Shown: in pieces, positions 1 to 8,302 of the stretch
Position numbering within the stretch: the stretch's first letter is position 1
Layout: each line of letters opens with the position of its first letter
Source: DASUPK01 sp963831605
Lineage (GTDB): Bacteria > Actinomycetota > Thermoleophilia > Solirubrobacterales > 70-9
DNA: 64,000 bases
Direction of reading: 5' to 3'
NCBI GenBank assembly: GCA_963831605.1
Contig: CAWHQR010000005.1
Span: 449,416 to 513,415 of the forward strand
Program-made: the position numbers and the translations under genes
Notes under the pieces: model-generated
The model's database searches: none
What the model saw: only the letters and a program-made list of their open reading frames with translations
What the model was told of the DNA's origin: nothing

Positions 1-719
1 AGCGAATAGTCGATTCCGACCCCGATCCCGATCAGGCCCGAGACCGCGGTGGTCCAATCGGGGACGTCCATCGCGTTGGCCAGCAACGGAATCAGGCCGC
101 CGGATGAGATCCCGAGGCCGATCAGCGCGATCGCAAGCGGCAGACCCGCCGCCACCACCGAGCCGAAGGCGATCAGGAGCACGATCGCGGCGCCGAAGAA
201 CCCGACTCCCTCCGGGCTGGACTGCTCCTCAGCCCGGTTGATCGGATCGCCGCCCAGCTTGATCTCCAGGCCGTTGCCGTCGTGGGCCTGCGCCGCGTCG
301 ATCAGCTGCGTGCCTTCGTCCTTGGTCACGTCCCATCCCGGAACGGTCAGTGGGAGGGATGTCGTGCCGATCTGACCGTTCTCAGAAACCCGGACCTGGC
401 TGTGTCCGGCGATGTTGTTGACCTTCTCCGCCTCCACAAGGAATTGGTTGATCCGCCGCTGCACGGCCGGGCTCTGTGCGCCGGCCGAGTCCTTCCAGGT
501 GACGGTCACCTCCTGGCCGGAGTAGCCGCCGAAACGCTGTTCGGTGATTTGGCTCGCCGCCTTGGAGTCCGAGCCCGGCGTGTTGTAGTTGGCGTTGAAC
601 TCGCCCTTGAGCGACGAGCCCACGCCGATGATCACGATCGCGGCGACGATCCACGCGATGACCATGAGGCCGCGGCGGCGGTAGGCGATGTCAGCGAGAT
701 GGGTGAGGCGGCGAGTCAT
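1..719 (-). CDS. MMPL/RND-family transporter, N-terminal part (cut by window edge)
   Basis: Reading the minus strand from the ATG at 719 gives 239 residues with no stop before the left edge, so the C-terminal part lies outside the window. The start MTRRLTHLADIAYRRRGLMV is followed by one hydrophobic helix (about residues 18-36), a soluble extracytoplasmic loop (about 40-170) and then closely packed hydrophobic helices. This is the first half-repeat layout of MMPL transporters, which move lipids or other hydrophobic molecules across the membrane using the proton gradient. The loop residues around GGDPINRAEEQSSPEGVGFF and the following helix fit the family. Substrate cannot be told. No good ribosome binding site is seen just upstream. 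Confidence 0.85.
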   Translation of the reverse strand, partial: MTRRLTHLADIAYRRRGLMVIAWIVAAIVIIGVGSSLKGEFNANYNTPGSDSKAASQITEQRFGGYSGQEVTVTWKDSAGAQSPAVQRRINQFLVEAEKVNNIAGHSQVRVSENGQIGTTSLPLTVPGWDVTKDEGTQLIDAAQAHDGNGLEIKLGGDPINRAEEQSSPEGVGFFGAAIVLLIAFGSVVAAGLPLAIALIGLGISSGGLIPLLANAMDVPDWTTAVSGLIGIGVGIDYS

Positions 720-773
720 CTGGATTGCGTTCTAGCAAGACGCCTCCGTCGGCGTCTTCTCCGAATGTGCTGA

Positions 774-1772
774 CTACTTCAGCGCCTTGCCGTAATGGCG
801 CTCGTAGTACTCCCGGTAGTCGCCGGAGCGGATCGGCTCCCACCACGACTCGTTTTCGCGGTACCAGTGGACGGTTCGCTCGATGCCCTCGTCGAAGCCG
901 GTGGCGGCCTTCCAGCCCAGGGCCTCGAGGCGCGCGGCCGAGAGCGAATAGCGGCGATCGTGGCCCGGGCGGTCCTTGACGTAGGAGATCAGCGACTCGT
1001 CGCGATCGGTGAGGGCGAGGATCCGCCTGATCACCTCGATGTTGGGGAGCTCGTCGGGGCCGCCGACGTTGTAGACGTTCCCCGGCTCGCCGCTCTCGAG
1101 CACCGCGTCGACGGCCGTGCAGCAGTCCTCGACGAAGAGCCAGTTCCGCACCTGCATGCCGTCGCCGTAGACCGGCAGCGGGTCGCCGGCGAGCGCATTG
1201 AGGATGCAGAGCGGAATCAGCTTCTCGGGGTACTGGTATGGCCCGTAGTTGTTGGAAGCGCGCATGATCAGCGCCTCCGCGCCATAGGTCCGGGCGAACG
1301 CGGCGACCATCAGGTCACCGCCGGCCTTGGAGGCGGCATAGGGCGAGGAGGGGGAGAGCTGCGATTCCTCGGTGGCGGAGCCCATTTCGAAGTCGCCGTA
1401 CACCTCGTCGGTTGAGAACTGGAGGTAGCGCACGCCGGCGTCACGGGCCGCCTCGAGCAGGACGTAGGTGCCGAACACGTCGGTGGTGATGAACTCGCCC
1501 GGCGCCTCGATCGAGCGGTCCACATGGGTCTCCGCGGCGAAGTTGACGACCGCGTCGCAGCCCTCGACGGCGGCACGAGCGGCGTCGCGGTCGGCGATAT
1601 CGGCCTCGATCAGCTCGAAGCGATCGTCGGGAAGCCCCTCGAGGTTCTCCCGCCGTCCGGCGTAGGTGAGCTTGTCGAGGACGCGGACCGAGTCGTCGGG
1701 ATGGCTCGCCAGCCGCAGGCGCACGTAGTTCGAGCCGATGAACCCGGCCCCGCCGGTGACCAGGAGCTTCAC
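774..1772 (-). CDS. rmlB: dTDP-glucose 4,6-dehydratase
   Basis: 332 residues, normal for the family. RmlB converts dTDP-glucose to dTDP-4-keto-6-deoxyglucose using bound NAD+, the second step of dTDP-rhamnose synthesis in the cytoplasm. Visible motifs are the N-terminal Rossmann signature GGAGFIG, the FSTDEVYGD block that carries the Thr-Asp-Glu catalytic residues, and the YAASK (YxxxK) motif. The ATG overlaps the rmlD stop codon as ATGA, so translation is coupled and the order is rmlA-rmlD-rmlB. This is the last gene of that operon. Only 54 bases separate it from the MMPL gene, which could be cotranscribed. Confidence 0.95.
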   Translation of the reverse strand: MKLLVTGGAGFIGSNYVRLRLASHPDDSVRVLDKLTYAGRRENLEGLPDDRFELIEADIADRDAARAAVEGCDAVVNFAAETHVDRSIEAPGEFITTDVFGTYVLLEAARDAGVRYLQFSTDEVYGDFEMGSATEESQLSPSSPYAASKAGGDLMVAAFARTYGAEALIMRASNNYGPYQYPEKLIPLCILNALAGDPLPVYGDGMQVRNWLFVEDCCTAVDAVLESGEPGNVYNVGGPDELPNIEVIRRILALTDRDESLISYVKDRPGHDRRYSLSAARLEALGWKAATGFDEGIERTVHWYRENESWWEPIRSGDYREYYERHYGKALK

Positions 1773-2803
1773 GCCGCGTCCACTCCCTTGTCCTCTCCAC
1801 CCGGCTCATCTGATCCGTCCTCCCAGGTGACGTCCTCCAGGGGCAGCTCGCTCTCACCCGTGATCTCCTCGCCGTCGGCCTCTCGCTCCTCGCGCTCGCG
1901 GCGGGTCCAGTCGAGCATGGGCTGTCGGCGCGATGAGCTGGAGCGCTGCTTCTTCGGCGTCTCCTCCTCGATGTGCCCGCGCCGGGCCAGGTAGTCGGAG
2001 AGACCGCGTTGCCAGGGCGGCAGCTCGATCGGAGTCGTGCGCCGGCTCTCCAGGATCGAGTTCGCCGGCCGCTTCGCGGGGCGCTCCATCATGTCCGTGG
2101 TCGTGGCCATCACGCGGGTCACCACCTCGGCCTGGCGGAAGATCTCCATGGCGAACTCGTACCAGGAGCAGCTTCCCTCGCCCGACATGTGGTGGATCCC
2201 GAAGGCGCCGGTGTCGATCAGGCGGAGCAGGCCAACGGCGAGGTGGCCGGTGTAGGTGGGAGAGCCGACCTGGTCGTGAACCACCACGACCGGCCCGCCG
2301 TCCTTCCCGAGCCGCAGCATCGTCTCCACGAAGTTGCCGCCGTGTGGGCCGAACAGCCACGAGGTCCGGACGATGAAGCTGCGCCCATTGACCAGAGCGG
2401 TGGCGCGCTCGCCGCCGAGCTTCGTGCGGCCGTAGGCGTTGATCGGGTCGGGATCATCGGACTCGCTGTAGGGGCCGCCCACCCCGTTGAAGACGTAGTC
2501 GGTCGATGGGAAGACCACCTGGGCGCCGACCTTCGCCGCCGCGCCGGCCACGAAGCCGGCCCCCTGGGCGTTGATCACCGACGCGTCATGCTCGGATTCC
2601 TCGGCGCCGTCCACGTTGGTCCAGGCGGCGCAGTTGATGACCGCCCCCGGGCGCTCGCGGGTGATCAACCGCTCGACCCGGGCCGGGTCGGTGACGTCCA
2701 GGTCGTCGCGGGTCAGCGCGATCACCTGGTGGCGCATGTCCTGGGCGACCCGCACGACGTCCTGGCCGAGCATTCCTCCCGCTCCGGTGACCAGGACCTT
2801 CAC
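1769..2803 (-). CDS. rmlD: dTDP-4-dehydrorhamnose reductase with C-terminal extension
   Basis: 344 residues, against about 285-300 for usual RmlD. RmlD is the NAD(P)H-dependent last step making dTDP-L-rhamnose. It starts MKVLVTGAGGMLGQDV (GxxGxxG nucleotide fold), has CAAWTNVDGAE and FPSTDYVFNG blocks, and AYGRTKLGGE for the YxxxK pair. After about residue 285 the protein continues with some 60 residues that are strongly charged and probably disordered (RREREEREADGEEI and a DEPGGEDKGVD end), which is not part of the known fold. It overlaps both neighbours by ATGA (rmlA upstream, rmlB downstream). RmlC, the epimerase that feeds RmlD, is not in this window. Confidence 0.93.
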   Translation of the reverse strand: MKVLVTGAGGMLGQDVVRVAQDMRHQVIALTRDDLDVTDPARVERLITRERPGAVINCAAWTNVDGAEESEHDASVINAQGAGFVAGAAAKVGAQVVFPSTDYVFNGVGGPYSESDDPDPINAYGRTKLGGERATALVNGRSFIVRTSWLFGPHGGNFVETMLRLGKDGGPVVVVHDQVGSPTYTGHLAVGLLRLIDTGAFGIHHMSGEGSCSWYEFAMEIFRQAEVVTRVMATTTDMMERPAKRPANSILESRRTTPIELPPWQRGLSDYLARRGHIEEETPKKQRSSSSRRQPMLDWTRREREEREADGEEITGESELPLEDVTWEDGSDEPGGEDKGVDAA

Positions 2804-3876
2804 GGGATCGAGATGTCCGCGTTGTCGCCGACCAGGAAGCGGAGTGTCTTCGGCATCCCCTCGCTGCGGCTCAGGCTGACGTTCTTGCCGAGCAGGCTCG
2901 CCTCCATGCGCGCGTGCAGGTCGCGGATGCTGGAGCCCGACAGGACGATGGAGTGCTCGACCTCCGAGCCTGTGATCACCACGTCCCGGTCGATCGCGGT
3001 GTAGGGGCCGATGTAGGAGTCGGAGATCTGAGCGCCCGCGCCGATGATCGTCGGGCCGCGGACCACGGTGCGCTCCAGCTTCGCTCCCTTCTCGATCACG
3101 ACCCGTCCCTCGACGCGCGAGGCGTCGTCGAGCTCGCCGTCGATGCGCTGCTCGATGTCCTCCAGCACGAGGCGATTGGCCTCGAGCATGTCCTCAAGCC
3201 TCCCGGTGTCCTTCCACCAGCCCTTGACGATGTGGGGCTCGACGCGCCGCTCGGACTCGATCAGCCTGTCGATCGCGTCGGTGATCTCGAGCTCTCCTCG
3301 CGCCGAGGGCTCGATCGCGTGCGCCGCCTCGAAGATCGAGGGGCCGAACATGTAGACGCCCACGAGAGCGAGGTCGCTGGGCGGGTCCTTCGGCTTCTCG
3401 ACGAGCCGGACGACACGGTCGCCATCGAGCTCGGCGACGCCGTAGGAGGAGGGGTCCTCGACGTGGGTGAGCAGGATCAGAGCGTCAGGCTCGGAGCTGC
3501 GGAAGACCTCCGCGAGCTCCACGATCCCATCGCGCAGCAGGTTGTCGCCGAGGTACATGACGAAGGGGCTCTGGCCCAGAAAGTCCTCGGCGGTGAGGAG
3601 CGCGTGGGCGAGTCCGAGGGGCGCCTCCTGCTCGATGTAGGTGATCCGGGCGCCGAAGGCGGAGCCGTCGCCGGCGGCCTGCCTGATCTCCTCGCCGGTC
3701 TCGGGGGCGATGACGATCCCGATCTGCGTGATCCCGGCCTCGACCAGGGCCTCGATCCCGTAGAAGAGCACGGGCTTGTTCGCAACCGGTACGAGCTGCT
3801 TGGCCGACGTATGGGTGATCGGACGCAGGCGGGTGCCCGCTCCTCCCGAGAGGATCAGCCCTTTCAGGTTCTCCAT
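2800..3876 (-). CDS. rmlA: glucose-1-phosphate thymidylyltransferase, long form
   Basis: Makes dTDP-glucose from glucose-1-phosphate and dTTP, the entry step of the pathway. The start at 3876 gives MENLKGLILSGGAGTRLRPI, with the nucleotidyltransferase signature GGAGTRLRP at the very N-terminus as usual; a start 30 bases further upstream would add an unlikely leader. About 358 residues, longer than the 290-residue short form, because a left-handed beta-helix-type C-terminus (about residues 245-345, with repeats such as VVRGPTIIGAGAQISDSYIG) is present. This matches the 'RmlA long' group often linked to deoxysugar pathways. First gene of rmlA-rmlD-rmlB; its stop overlaps the rmlD start (ATGA). 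Confidence 0.92.
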   Translation of the reverse strand: MENLKGLILSGGAGTRLRPITHTSAKQLVPVANKPVLFYGIEALVEAGITQIGIVIAPETGEEIRQAAGDGSAFGARITYIEQEAPLGLAHALLTAEDFLGQSPFVMYLGDNLLRDGIVELAEVFRSSEPDALILLTHVEDPSSYGVAELDGDRVVRLVEKPKDPPSDLALVGVYMFGPSIFEAAHAIEPSARGELEITDAIDRLIESERRVEPHIVKGWWKDTGRLEDMLEANRLVLEDIEQRIDGELDDASRVEGRVVIEKGAKLERTVVRGPTIIGAGAQISDSYIGPYTAIDRDVVITGSEVEHSIVLSGSSIRDLHARMEASLLGKNVSLSRSEGMPKTLRFLVGDNADISIP

Positions 3877-3917
3877 CGCGCGGGGGAGGCTAAACGAGGG
3901 ACCCAAAACCCAGCAAG

Positions 3918-3937
3918 ACCCCCTATCGCTGCGGGGT
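3918..3937 (-). terminator. possible small terminator hairpin after the RTX gene
   Basis: On the minus strand the TAA stop of the RTX gene runs straight into ACCCC, a nine-to-ten base loop, and GGGGT, followed by CTTGCTGGGTTTTGGG, which is moderately T-rich. The stem is only five pairs, so this is a weak call. Confidence 0.3.
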
Positions 3938-4560
3938 TAGTGAGCCTTGGACGGGTTCTTGTGGTTGCTGAACTCGCAGTGATTGCCGCGCGGATCGATC
4001 TTGTCCTTGCGGAGCACATCGCCGCTACCGTCGCCGCAGGAAATGAAGGCGTCGCGGATCCCGTCGAGCGTCTGTAGGTTGTCGCGCCCGCGTCCACCCT
4101 TGTAGACGTCGGCTCCCAAGCGGCCCCGAAGCGAGTCTCTGCCGTCATTGCCCTTCAGGATGTCATTACCGTTCCCGCCGAGCAGGGTGTCGTTGCCGCG
4201 GCCGCCGATGATCTGGGCGCCGACGCCCACGGTCTCGCCCACTTTGACGCTGTCATCGCGGTCCCTGACGTCGATGATCATGCTGCTCACGAAGTCCTGC
4301 CTGCACATGCCGACGCCGTTGATCAGCTCGCAGGGCCCGCCGGTGATCGTGATTGGGTTGGCGGTGAGGTCGGTGAACGTGTAGGTCCCAACCGTGCCGC
4401 CGAGCAGGTTTCCGGTCCCGACCTGGACGTCGTTCAGCTCGCCCTGGTTGGCCGTGTAGATGATGAGTCCTCCGCCGCTGAAGAGGGTCGACGCCTGCGC
4501 GCTTCCCGCGCCCAACAGCATCGTCCCCGCGATCGTCAAAGAGAGTGCGATCCTTCGCAT
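3937..4560 (-). CDS. secreted RTX-repeat (calcium-binding) protein
   Basis: 207 residues. The start at 4560 is chosen because GGGGGA lies five bases upstream; it gives MRRIALSLTIAGTMLLGAGS, a clean signal peptide. The middle (about residues 110-165) holds nonapeptide repeats of the GGxGxDxLx type: GGRGNDTLLGGNGNDILKGN then DGRDSLRGRLGADVYKGG, about four units. These bind Ca2+ in a parallel beta-roll after export. The end has two cysteines (ISCGDGSGD and NHCEFSNH), likely a disulfide. Such short RTX proteins are common in soil actinobacteria and have no assigned role. It sits downstream of nothing obvious, 60 bases before rmlA on the same strand. Confidence 0.75.
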   Translation of the reverse strand: MRRIALSLTIAGTMLLGAGSAQASTLFSGGGLIIYTANQGELNDVQVGTGNLLGGTVGTYTFTDLTANPITITGGPCELINGVGMCRQDFVSSMIIDVRDRDDSVKVGETVGVGAQIIGGRGNDTLLGGNGNDILKGNDGRDSLRGRLGADVYKGGRGRDNLQTLDGIRDAFISCGDGSGDVLRKDKIDPRGNHCEFSNHKNPSKAH

Positions 4561-4639
4561 CGAGTCCCCCAATTGGGTAGTCATCCAGACGGGCTGGATT
4601 GTTCCACTTTCCGGGAAAAAACGTCGTCGAAATTGGGTG

Positions 4640-5110
4640 CTAGTAGACGCCGCCGAGCTTGCGGTGGTCCCAGGTGGCGGTTCGCTTGGGGTGGAAGTGG
4701 ATCGCCGCTCGCTTCGGGGCCTGCGCCTGCAGCGCCGTGGCCGCGTCGCCCTCGACCGACTCGATGCCCTCGCTGTAGCGAACCGTCAGGTCCTTGGCGA
4801 AGTCGACGATTCGATCGACGTCCCGGATCAGCTCCGCCTCGGCCTCGATCTGCACTCCGCGGAGCTCCCCGTATTCGAGTCCGGTCTCGATCAGCAGGGT
4901 CGCTCGCGGATCGCGCTCGAGGTTCTTCACCTTCTGTGACTTGGCGTAGGTCCAGATCCAGATCTCGCCGTCGCGCGGGACGTACCAGAGCGGCATCGAG
5001 TGGGGCCAGCCGCGGGGGCCGACCGAGGAGACGATCACGATCCGCTCTGTCTCGAGCAGGTCGGCGAGCTCCTCGTCGCTGAGCTTGATCTGGTCGCGAC
5101 GGGATGGCAT
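4640..5110 (-). CDS. pyridoxamine 5'-phosphate oxidase-fold (PPOX, possibly F420-dependent) protein
   Basis: 156 residues starting MPSRRDQIKLSDEELADLLE. The split beta-barrel pattern is clear: an N-terminal helix, TERIVIVSSVGPRGWPHSMP, then WYVPRDGEIWIWTYAKSQKV and LERDPRATLLIETG. Proteins of this group bind FMN or F420 and reduce or bind small molecules; the cofactor cannot be decided here. The ATG shares its A with the TGA of the acylase gene upstream (TGATG), so the two are made together. Upstream in-frame codons exist but would run antiparallel to no conserved sequence, and the coupled start is preferred. Confidence 0.8.
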   Translation of the reverse strand: MPSRRDQIKLSDEELADLLETERIVIVSSVGPRGWPHSMPLWYVPRDGEIWIWTYAKSQKVKNLERDPRATLLIETGLEYGELRGVQIEAEAELIRDVDRIVDFAKDLTVRYSEGIESVEGDAATALQAQAPKRAAIHFHPKRTATWDHRKLGGVY

Positions 5111-7500
5111 CAGTAGCCCGGCGAGAGCACGAGCGTCTCGAACGGGCCCTCGCCCGCCATCGCCTGGGTGGCGCCCGTCTCCCAGCGCGGCTGCAGGTCG
5201 TCGTAGTGACGGCTCCAGGCATGCCCCGACTGGCCGGTGAACGCCTGCCATTGGGAGCGCTCCGGGTCCGCTGGGTCGGCGAGCATCCGCCAGCTCGGCG
5301 CCCAGATCGCCTCGTAGGGGTCGTTGGGGTCGTACGCGATCTGCGCGACCGTCTCCTGGCCGCCCCCGGGGTGGAGCGTGCGGTTGAAGACCCGCTCGGC
5401 GACGGGATGCGCACCGCCGAGGGCATGGGGGAACTGGAGCGCGTGAACGCGGCCCCACTGCCACTGCTCGGGGTCGGGCCCAAAGCGCTCCTCCAGGTCG
5501 TCGAGCCCCCCGCGCAATGCGTCGAGCACCAGTGCGTCCCAGGAGCCGCCGATCAGCTCCTCGTCGCCCTCCTCCCAGAGCGCGAGCAGGTGGGAGTGCC
5601 AGCGCCACGGCGAGGTGACGTGCGCGATGAACCCGTTGTCGGCGCGGTCCAGGTAGCGATCCGCGAGGTCGCGGTCGCCGATCGCCGCCCGTGTGAACTC
5701 CCGCGCCAGCCGCAGCAGAAAGGCCTGGTAGATGGTGCCGGCGACGGTCCCGGAACTGAGCGTCCGGTCCCAGCTCTTCAGCCGCTCGATGGCGCGCACC
5801 TCGCGCTGGCCCGTCGCCCGCAGGCGCGCCAGCCGGTGGACGACCTGGTCGCCCGGGATCGAATAGAGGTCGATCTGCATCCGGCGGAAGCTCTCCAGGT
5901 CGTGTTCCTCCGTCTCCCGCAGGAGCTGCTCGATCCGCGCCGCCCGGTAGCCGTCGAGCCAGTCGCTCGTGATGTGGTGCGGATAGTCGTCGCCGACGAC
6001 CCGGTTGTTGGCGGTGACGATGAAGCCCTCATCCGGATCGACCAGCTCGGGCATCTCGTCGTAGGGGATCCATCCGTCCCACTCGAAGTCGCCGGTCCAG
6101 CCCGGCTTGGGGAGGTCCGGGCAGTCGCCATTCCGCTTCGGGACCCGGCCCATCATCTTGTAGCCGATCGACCCATGGCGATCGGCCCAGACCAGATTGG
6201 AGACCGGCATCGTCACCGTGCGGAGCATCTCGACGAGCTCCGGACCACTGGTCGGTTCGAGCACGCCGATGTGGGCGTGGGAGATCGAGGGCTCGTCGAG
6301 CGCCGCCCAGCGCAGCGCGAGCGGCTGCTCGTCGTCCGCGCCGAGCGCCTGGTTGACGATCGGGCCATGGTGGGTGAGGCGGACCTCATGGCGCTCCGGT
6401 ATGTCCTGGCCCCTGATGGAGATCAGCTCCTCCACGATCTCGAGCGGGCGCTGCTCGCCCCGGAACTCGTAGCTCTCATCGGCGATCCGCTCGACGAAGA
6501 GGTCCTCGACGTCGGCCATCACGTTGGTGAAGGCGAAGGCGACGTCGTTGTTCTGGCCGAGGGAGATGCCGGGAAGACCCGGAATCGACGCTCCGCGACA
6601 CCAGCGCCCATCGAGCTCGAGGCCGATCTCGTACCAGACCCCCGGCATGCCGCTGGGGAGGTGCGGATCGCCGGCGAGCAGGGCTCCTCCGGTCGCGGAG
6701 CGACCCGGGCTCACGGCCCAGTTGTTGGAGCCGCTGGCAGCCGCGGCCAGGCCGATCTGGTCACGCACACGCCCGATCTGCTCGGCGAGGCCGAGGCCGT
6801 CGCCGTCGAAGCCGTGACCGGGCTGGAGCACGACCGGATTGCCCTTCGGATACGTGGGGTCGATCTTCGCGGCGCGCTCCTCTCCGAGCTCGCGAACCAG
6901 GTCGGCGCGCAGCAGCTCCCGCTCCCAGTTGGTCGAGAGCCCGAAGGAGAGGAGCTTGCCGCCGGCGAGCATGTCGGCGGGCCGCCACGGTTCGAAGTCG
7001 AGACGCAGCAGCTGAAGCTCCGGCGGGGGCGCGGGGGAGGTGCGGACGGCCTCGTTGAGGCCCGCGCAGTAGGCCTCGAGCAGGGAGCGCAGGTCGCCGT
7101 CGAGCTCGGCCTCCTCGCGGAGAGCGATGCGGCGGAGGCCCAGGGTGCGCATCAGGCGGTCGACCGGGAGACCGGCGCGCCCCGCGATCTCGGAGACGCG
7201 GCCCGAGCAGATGCGACGCTGGATCTCGATCTGCCACAGGCGGTCCTGGCCGTGGCAATAGCCCTGCCCGAACCAGAGGTCGGCCGCCGACCGCGCGCGT
7301 ACGGTCGGCATTCCCCAGCGATCGCGGGCGATTTCGACTCGCTCGCCGAGCCCCCGGACGGAGACGGCTCCCCCTGTGCGCGGCAGGGGCTGGCGAAAGA
7401 GGCGCCACCACAGGCCGGCGGCGGTCGCGCCGAGCAGCGCGGACCCGATCCCCATCGCCTTGGCGCCTCCGCGCAGCAGCCGGCCTGGATCGATGCTCAT
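5110..7500 (-). CDS. penicillin acylase family N-terminal-nucleophile amidohydrolase
   Basis: 796 residues, the full length of the family (penicillin G acylase, cephalosporin and acyl-homoserine-lactone acylases). An N-terminal hydrophobic helix (about residues 17-32) suggests export or membrane anchoring. The alpha-chain features GQGYCHGQDRLWQIEIQRR are present; the beta chain should begin at the serine in GSNNWAVSPGRSATGGALLA, the self-cleavage nucleophile, followed by GDPHLPSGMPGVWYEIGLE. GQNNDVAFAFTNVMADVEDL is the usual downstream block. It likely hydrolyses an amide or lactone outside the cytoplasm; the substrate is unknown. The stop overlaps the PPOX start. A second, distant relative lies at 17652-20118 but is broken. 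Confidence 0.9.
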   Translation of the reverse strand: MSIDPGRLLRGGAKAMGIGSALLGATAAGLWWRLFRQPLPRTGGAVSVRGLGERVEIARDRWGMPTVRARSAADLWFGQGYCHGQDRLWQIEIQRRICSGRVSEIAGRAGLPVDRLMRTLGLRRIALREEAELDGDLRSLLEAYCAGLNEAVRTSPAPPPELQLLRLDFEPWRPADMLAGGKLLSFGLSTNWERELLRADLVRELGEERAAKIDPTYPKGNPVVLQPGHGFDGDGLGLAEQIGRVRDQIGLAAAASGSNNWAVSPGRSATGGALLAGDPHLPSGMPGVWYEIGLELDGRWCRGASIPGLPGISLGQNNDVAFAFTNVMADVEDLFVERIADESYEFRGEQRPLEIVEELISIRGQDIPERHEVRLTHHGPIVNQALGADDEQPLALRWAALDEPSISHAHIGVLEPTSGPELVEMLRTVTMPVSNLVWADRHGSIGYKMMGRVPKRNGDCPDLPKPGWTGDFEWDGWIPYDEMPELVDPDEGFIVTANNRVVGDDYPHHITSDWLDGYRAARIEQLLRETEEHDLESFRRMQIDLYSIPGDQVVHRLARLRATGQREVRAIERLKSWDRTLSSGTVAGTIYQAFLLRLAREFTRAAIGDRDLADRYLDRADNGFIAHVTSPWRWHSHLLALWEEGDEELIGGSWDALVLDALRGGLDDLEERFGPDPEQWQWGRVHALQFPHALGGAHPVAERVFNRTLHPGGGQETVAQIAYDPNDPYEAIWAPSWRMLADPADPERSQWQAFTGQSGHAWSRHYDDLQPRWETGATQAMAGEGPFETLVLSPGY

Positions 7501-7533
7501 CGGAGGTTCATACCAGGGGCCGCGCGCCGGCGG

Positions 7534-8253
7534 TCAGTCGCTCAGATCGCCGGGGAGGCGGCCCTCGTCATCGAGCTTCTCGAGATGCGCCTGCATGGCG
7601 ATCGCGGCGGCGGGACGGAGCTGCTCTGGGACGTCGTCCCAGACCTCGGCGAGGAGCGCCGGGCGCCTGCGCTCCCCACGGTCCAGCGCCGCAACCAGGC
7701 GGTCCTCCCGCTGCTGACGGTGGGCGATGTACTCGGCGATCTTCGCCGCGGGATCGTGGACCTCGGGGCCGTGGCCCGGGTAGAGGACATCGAGCTCCAG
7801 CTCCTCCAGCTTGCGCAACGACTCCATGTAATTGAGCAGGGAACCACCCATGTCGCGCGGTCCCACGATCGTGGAGCCCTGGCCGAGGATCAGGTCCCCC
7901 GTGAAGCAGGCCGAGCCGGCCACGAAGCAGAGATGCTCGTCCGCATGACCGGGGGTGACGATCGCGCGCAGGCCGGCGATCACCTGGCCGTCCGCCGGGC
8001 GACTCACCTCCACTCCCAGGCGATCGACCCCATCGGCGTGATCGCCGTGGTCGTGCGTGAGGAGAACCGTCCCGATGCCGCCACGCGTCTCGCCGGCGGC
8101 CCTGACGGCCTCGATATGCCCCGCGTGATCCGGGCCCGGATCGATGACGACGGCCGGGTCGCGCCCGACGACGTAGGTGTTCGTCCCCTCCAGCGTCATC
8201 GGGCTCGGATTGGGGGCGGTGAGTCGCTCGAGATCCAGGTCCACAGGGGCCAT
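7534..8253 (-). CDS. MBL-fold metallohydrolase (LACTB2-like)
   Basis: 239 residues. The metal site THDHGDHADG (His67, His69, Asp71, His72) is intact, followed by VTPGHADEHLCFV (third-motif His) and CFTGDLILGQGSTIV (bridging Asp). The last 60 residues (REDRLVAALDRGERRRPALL onward) look like the winged-helix end found in LACTB2-type enzymes, some of which are endoribonucleases while others are hydrolases of thioesters. Divergent from the ArsR operon: its start codon is only 12 bases from the -35 box at 8266. Same strand as the acylase gene, 33 bases upstream of it, so possibly cotranscribed. Confidence 0.85.
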   Translation of the reverse strand: MAPVDLDLERLTAPNPSPMTLEGTNTYVVGRDPAVVIDPGPDHAGHIEAVRAAGETRGGIGTVLLTHDHGDHADGVDRLGVEVSRPADGQVIAGLRAIVTPGHADEHLCFVAGSACFTGDLILGQGSTIVGPRDMGGSLLNYMESLRKLEELELDVLYPGHGPEVHDPAAKIAEYIAHRQQREDRLVAALDRGERRRPALLAEVWDDVPEQLRPAAAIAMQAHLEKLDDEGRLPGDLSD

Positions 8254-8265
8254 TCTGCCGTCTCC

Positions 8266-8295
8266 TTGACATGTGACTAATCAGTCACCTATACT
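8266..8295 (+). promoter_or_regulatory. sigma-70 promoter with palindromic operator in the spacer, for the ArsR operon
   Basis: TTGACA at 8266-8271 and TATACT at 8290-8295 are separated by 18 bases. The spacer holds GTGACTAATCAGTCAC (8273-8288), an inverted repeat with six-base arms GTGACT/AGTCAC. A repressor bound here would block RNA polymerase directly. The ATG at 8303 is seven bases after the -10 box, so the message is probably leaderless. The most likely ligand is the ArsR protein it drives (inference). Confidence 0.85.
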
Positions 8296-8302
8296 CACGG
8301 TC

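Noticed and set aside
3877..3906. Start of rmlA at 3906
   Set aside because: It adds MGPSFSLPRA before the conserved N-terminus, where the nucleotide-binding strand normally begins within five residues.
4640..5608. A 322-residue version of the PPOX protein starting at 5608
   Set aside because: The first 166 residues are an Arg/Pro-rich reading of the acylase gene in another frame. The ATG at 5110, coupled to the acylase stop, gives the complete fold.
5104..8280. A 1058-codon open frame on the plus strand opposite the acylase and MBL genes
   Set aside because: It mirrors two clear genes, has long runs of Asp/Leu/Arg/Val without domains, and has no ribosome binding site. Long antisense frames are expected from GC-rich codon use.
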